Assembly: GCA_023429275.1 (NCBI GenBank)
Contig: JAEYWB010000021.1
Location: forward strand, 1-16,242
Source: Planctomycetota bacterium
GTDB taxonomy: Bacteria; Planctomycetota; Planctomycetia; Planctomycetales; Planctomycetaceae
Length of the DNA stretch: 16,242 nucleotides
Reading direction: 5' to 3'
In this document: in pieces, positions 13,873 to 16,242 of the stretch
Layout: the number at the start of each line of letters is the position of its first letter
Numbering within the stretch: position 1 is the stretch's first letter
Position numbers and translations under genes: made by a program
The notes under the pieces: model-generated
Databases searched by the model: none
Seen by the model: the letters and a program-made list of their open reading frames with translations, nothing else
Told to the model about the DNA's origin: nothing

Positions 13873-15306
13873 TCAGATTCTCGCCAGACTCCCTCCGGCC
13901 ATTCGGAATCTTGCGACAGGCATGAGTTTGCCGTTGCGATTGTCGTCGGGGCGCTCGCCAGGCCATAGCCAGACCTCGTCCGGGTGATCCTTCCCCATTC
14001 GCTTCAGCCATTGGATCCACAAGGTGCGGTTGGCGACCGCCTGGTCTCCGTTCAAATGGTTGGCAAGGGACGATCGGAGTGCGACGCCATCGGGAGATTC
14101 TGCAAACATCTCGCCCAATGCCGCACCCCAACCATCCTCAGAAGCTCGGGCTAGTTTCCACTCGCCTGGCCAATGGCCTTCTGCCTGAAAGCGATACCAC
14201 GGAGTGAACCGCTGGTGGACTGATGCATGAAAAAACACCCCTTCCTGGAGTTGATCGTGCCGGCCGACCAAGGGAAGGGTCGCGGGATTCGGTAGCACGG
14301 AAATCCACTGGATAGCCCCTTCCTTCGCGCGTGCATCCAGCATCGCCGAATAGGACGCTGTCAGAAATGGATACGTGGCGGGATCATTGAACACAAACTG
14401 CCGCGACTCGCAGGAACCCGCGATGCGGTGGCATCCCACGAGCAGGATCGCATGCTTGCGAGGTCGCCCTCCTCCTTTTCGCCGTGTCGGAATGTTGTTG
14501 GCCGCGTAGATACCGTCCGGCAATTGCATCTTTTCGATATCCACCAGGCAGATGCAAGGGATCCTGGAGTTCACATATCCCCGCCAGGCGGCCTTCACTT
14601 CGTTTGAAATCGATTCCCTGGTTCCGGCCTTGATCAACTTGTCTTCCAGGCAGGCGCCGAGGCCAAAGCGTTCCGATTGCAGGATGTCTGCAATCTGCTT
14701 GTCGTCCAGCCCGCGTAATTCGACTTCCCCCGAATCGAGCTCACCCGCCACCATTTCACCAAGGCCTGTAATGGCCTTGGCATCACGTTCATGCAAACAC
14801 AATGCCATGAAGATGCACGCCTGGGCACACATTCCACCGCCAAGCGACATGTGCTGCATGAAAGGCACCACGCTTGACTCGGCACATTCCTTTCCAAAAT
14901 AGGCGGCCAAGTCGCAAGTGATTAACCGAACGCTCGGCGAGCTGCAAACCGAAGGCGTGATCAATGAATCTGCAACAGGACTTCCACGTAACACTTTCTC
15001 ATTGAGTCGATTTTCACTCAGCTCTGGATGCGCCGCTCGAATTGTCTCGTGAAACCACTTCAATCTTCGAATGTTGAAGAACGCAATCGGGGAGGTGCTG
15101 TCGGGCGTATAGACGTAGCGGCGGACCGCGAAACGAGGTGCTGAGAGACCGAATAACTCACACTCACCACGGATGATCAGCGATGGGGCGATTCTATGAT
15201 TCTTCTCTACGCTTCCCTTGAAGAGCCAGCGACACAACATTTCCAGGCGATCGAGGCCATCCTCACCAACTTCCTGTTTCAAAGTGAGGTCAGGGAGATC
15301 AAACAT
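13873..15306 (-). CDS. C39/papain-like cysteine peptidase-like protein
   Basis: A 477-residue protein. The ATG at 15306 has GGAG (15312-15315) five bases upstream; a GTG at 15363 would add 19 residues without a ribosome-binding site. A central region carries the order expected for a papain-fold C39-like enzyme: Cys160 in GGGMCAQACIFMAL, His285 in RKHAILLVG and Asn307-Asp308 in FVFNDPATYPF. In C39-type peptidases the first Cys of a C-x-x-x-C helix start, a His before a hydrophobic strand, and an Asp/Asn in a following strand form the triad. The N-terminal 150 residues (strands APSLIIRGECELFG, RFAVRRYVYTPD) and the C-terminal 130 residues match nothing I know. No signal peptide or membrane helix is present, so it should act in the cytoplasm. 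Neither substrate nor activity is proven; it could be an inactive binder. Confidence 0.62.
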   Translation of the reverse strand: MFDLPDLTLKQEVGEDGLDRLEMLCRWLFKGSVEKNHRIAPSLIIRGECELFGLSAPRFAVRRYVYTPDSTSPIAFFNIRRLKWFHETIRAAHPELSENRLNEKVLRGSPVADSLITPSVCSSPSVRLITCDLAAYFGKECAESSVVPFMQHMSLGGGMCAQACIFMALCLHERDAKAITGLGEMVAGELDSGEVELRGLDDKQIADILQSERFGLGACLEDKLIKAGTRESISNEVKAAWRGYVNSRIPCICLVDIEKMQLPDGIYAANNIPTRRKGGGRPRKHAILLVGCHRIAGSCESRQFVFNDPATYPFLTASYSAMLDARAKEGAIQWISVLPNPATLPLVGRHDQLQEGVFFHASVHQRFTPWYRFQAEGHWPGEWKLARASEDGWGAALGEMFAESPDGVALRSSLANHLNGDQAVANRTLWIQWLKRMGKDHPDEVWLWPGERPDDNRNGKLMPVARFRMAGGSLARI

Positions 15307-15767
15307 TCCAGCTCCAGGCACAAATTCGACGTTGCTTTCACTCGGTGAGAGATCACACGTCACGAGACCGACGAACTCGGACGATTAGCGAAGCGTGCGA
15401 AGTCAGGAACTGCGGCCCCATTCCCCAGCGCGATATCGTGGCGCTCCAAGCATTCAGCGACGACAATCTGGCCCAGTGGAACCGGCGGGAGATGCGATCG
15501 TCGCTTTATAACCTTATTCTGCCGTGTCGTGCAGTGGACTCCGTGAGATCCGGCCCAGGGGAAATCGGGCTCCGTCAATTCGAAAGGGGAGCTCAAGGAC
15601 GCCGACCTTTTCATTCGTGGCCGCTTTATCGACAGGCAGGTACCGTGCTAGCCCGGGGCCCCAGAGGGTTCCAATGAGTCTGATAGCTGCCGGCTCGTTG
15701 TGCAAGCCGCTCGTTGACCCGGTCCAGCAGCCCTCGACCGAACGGGCGGCACTGTCGATACTAGATC
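15307..15767. other. Gap upstream of the peptidase/TIM-barrel operon
   Basis: A 461-base stretch between the start of the - strand operon and the ankyrin remnant. It must contain the operon's promoter, but no convincing -35/-10 pair was found on the - strand. Several short frames are open on both strands (for example a 63-codon - strand frame at 15514-15705), without ribosome-binding sites or recognisable domains. G+C content rises again after about 15,360. Confidence 0.4.
15312..15315 (-). promoter_or_regulatory. Ribosome-binding site GGAG deciding the peptidase-like start
   Basis: On the - strand GGAG lies five bases before the ATG at 15306, which favours this start over the upstream GTG at 15363. 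Confidence 0.55.
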
Positions 15768-16106
15768 GTGCCCGGTCGGGGCGAGGCGAATGTTCGACCG
15801 GCTGCGCAGTTCGCTTGCCCGGTGTTGAGGGTGGGAAAGGTCGAGGTTGTTCGCCTGTTGATCGTGGCCGGGGCCAATGTCTCGCACGTCGACATCGATG
15901 GCTTCACACCCGCCTCCCAGGCGGCTCGAAACCGGCACTGGGAGGTAGTTCACCTGCTGGCCGAGGCTGGCGCGAACTTCGACGAGCTTGATGCGAGTGG
16001 ATTCACCGCCCGGCACTACGTCGCGAAGCGTTGCAGTGTTCGCTGGAAAAGACGCCTCGCGACGCTGATCGGCCCCATCGATCCCGAACCTCCGGCCGCC
16101 AACTGA
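15768..16106 (+). pseudogene. Short ankyrin-repeat protein, probably a 5'-truncated remnant
   Basis: A 112-codon frame starting with a GTG that has no clear ribosome-binding site. Three ankyrin-like units are visible: GKVEVVRLLIVAGANVSHVD (about 23-42), then GFTPASQAARNRHWEVVHLL ending AGANFDELD (about 45-75), and a poorer GFTARHYVAK unit (78-87) with a basic tail. The residues before the first unit (RPAAQFACPVL) look like a decayed repeat, and the canonical TPLH motif is altered to TPAS and TARH. This suggests a truncated or drifting gene, although a short functional ankyrin protein is possible. It differs from the ankyrin gene at 231-917 in its repeat sequences. No neighbour explains it. 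Confidence 0.5.
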
Positions 16107-16242
16107 ACGTTAGACCAACGGACAGGACCGACGAACCGGCCCGAGAGGAGCCGTGTCGTATCGCTTCTCTTCCACGAATCCAGATCTCCCTCTTCCACGC
16201 CCGCCCCCCCTGCCCCGTTCTCGCTGAGCATCGGGCCGTTTT

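Noticed and set aside
12167..15306. RiPP cluster with a precursor peptide at 12167-12457
   Set aside because: Kept only as speculation: the small protein has no leader/core boundary, no double-Gly motif and no transporter, and the TIM barrel looks closer to sugar isomerases than to DUF692.
16153..16227. 24-codon ORF after GAGGAG at the right end
   Set aside because: It has a good ribosome-binding site, but the translation is Pro/Arg/Ser-rich from CT-rich DNA and shows no protein-like features.

Overview
The window looks like a planctomycete chromosome. It is G+C-rich, and it carries a DUF1559 protein with a type IV pilin-like N-terminus and a C-terminal H-X9-DG motif. Other planctomycete-style content is a small carboxypeptidase-regulatory-like lipoprotein, a large exported protein of the kind planctomycetes carry in many paralogs, an exported FAD oxidoreductase with a golvesin/xanthan-lyase-like tail, and loose gene packing. 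No rRNA, tRNA, CRISPR array or intact insertion sequence was found.

Layout. Positions 1-185 hold the end of a gene running in from the left. An ankyrin-repeat gene (231-917) and a cysteine synthase family gene (1048-2004) follow. A 459-base gap with heptamer repeats, a possible promoter and a 5' leader hairpin precedes a 608-residue exported protein (2464-4290). Next come a hairpin, a second heptamer repeat, an SRPBCC protein (4437-4886) and a small hypothetical ORF (5071-5331). The DUF1559 gene (5786-6736) and a TTG-started lipoprotein gene (6930-7385) are separated by a 128-base element with about 31-base imperfect inverted ends. A Phd/YefM-RelE/ParE toxin-antitoxin pair (7496-8123) follows, with a perfect 11-base inverted repeat just before the antitoxin ribosome-binding site. 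The FAD oxidoreductase (8347-10419), a third heptamer repeat and a metal-dependent amidohydrolase (10565-11857) complete the left part. All of these genes are on the + strand.

From about 11,870 to 15,360 the sequence is visibly less G+C-rich and the main genes switch to the - strand. This part holds a two-gene unit: a protein with the Cys-His-Asn/Asp layout of a C39/papain-like cysteine peptidase (13873-15306), then a xylose-isomerase-like TIM-barrel protein (12688-13821). A 96-residue acidic protein on the + strand (12167-12457) converges on it, and a possible third, perhaps frameshifted, - strand ORF lies at 12420-12684. I do not recognise this combination as a named system, and it is the best candidate for something undescribed. 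A short ankyrin-repeat remnant (15768-16106) closes the window.

How genes work together: the toxin and antitoxin are coupled by an 8-base overlap. The peptidase-like and TIM-barrel genes are 51 bases apart and probably share a transcript. Most other genes look like separate units with their own leaders and hairpins. Function calls come from motifs read by eye; no database search was possible.
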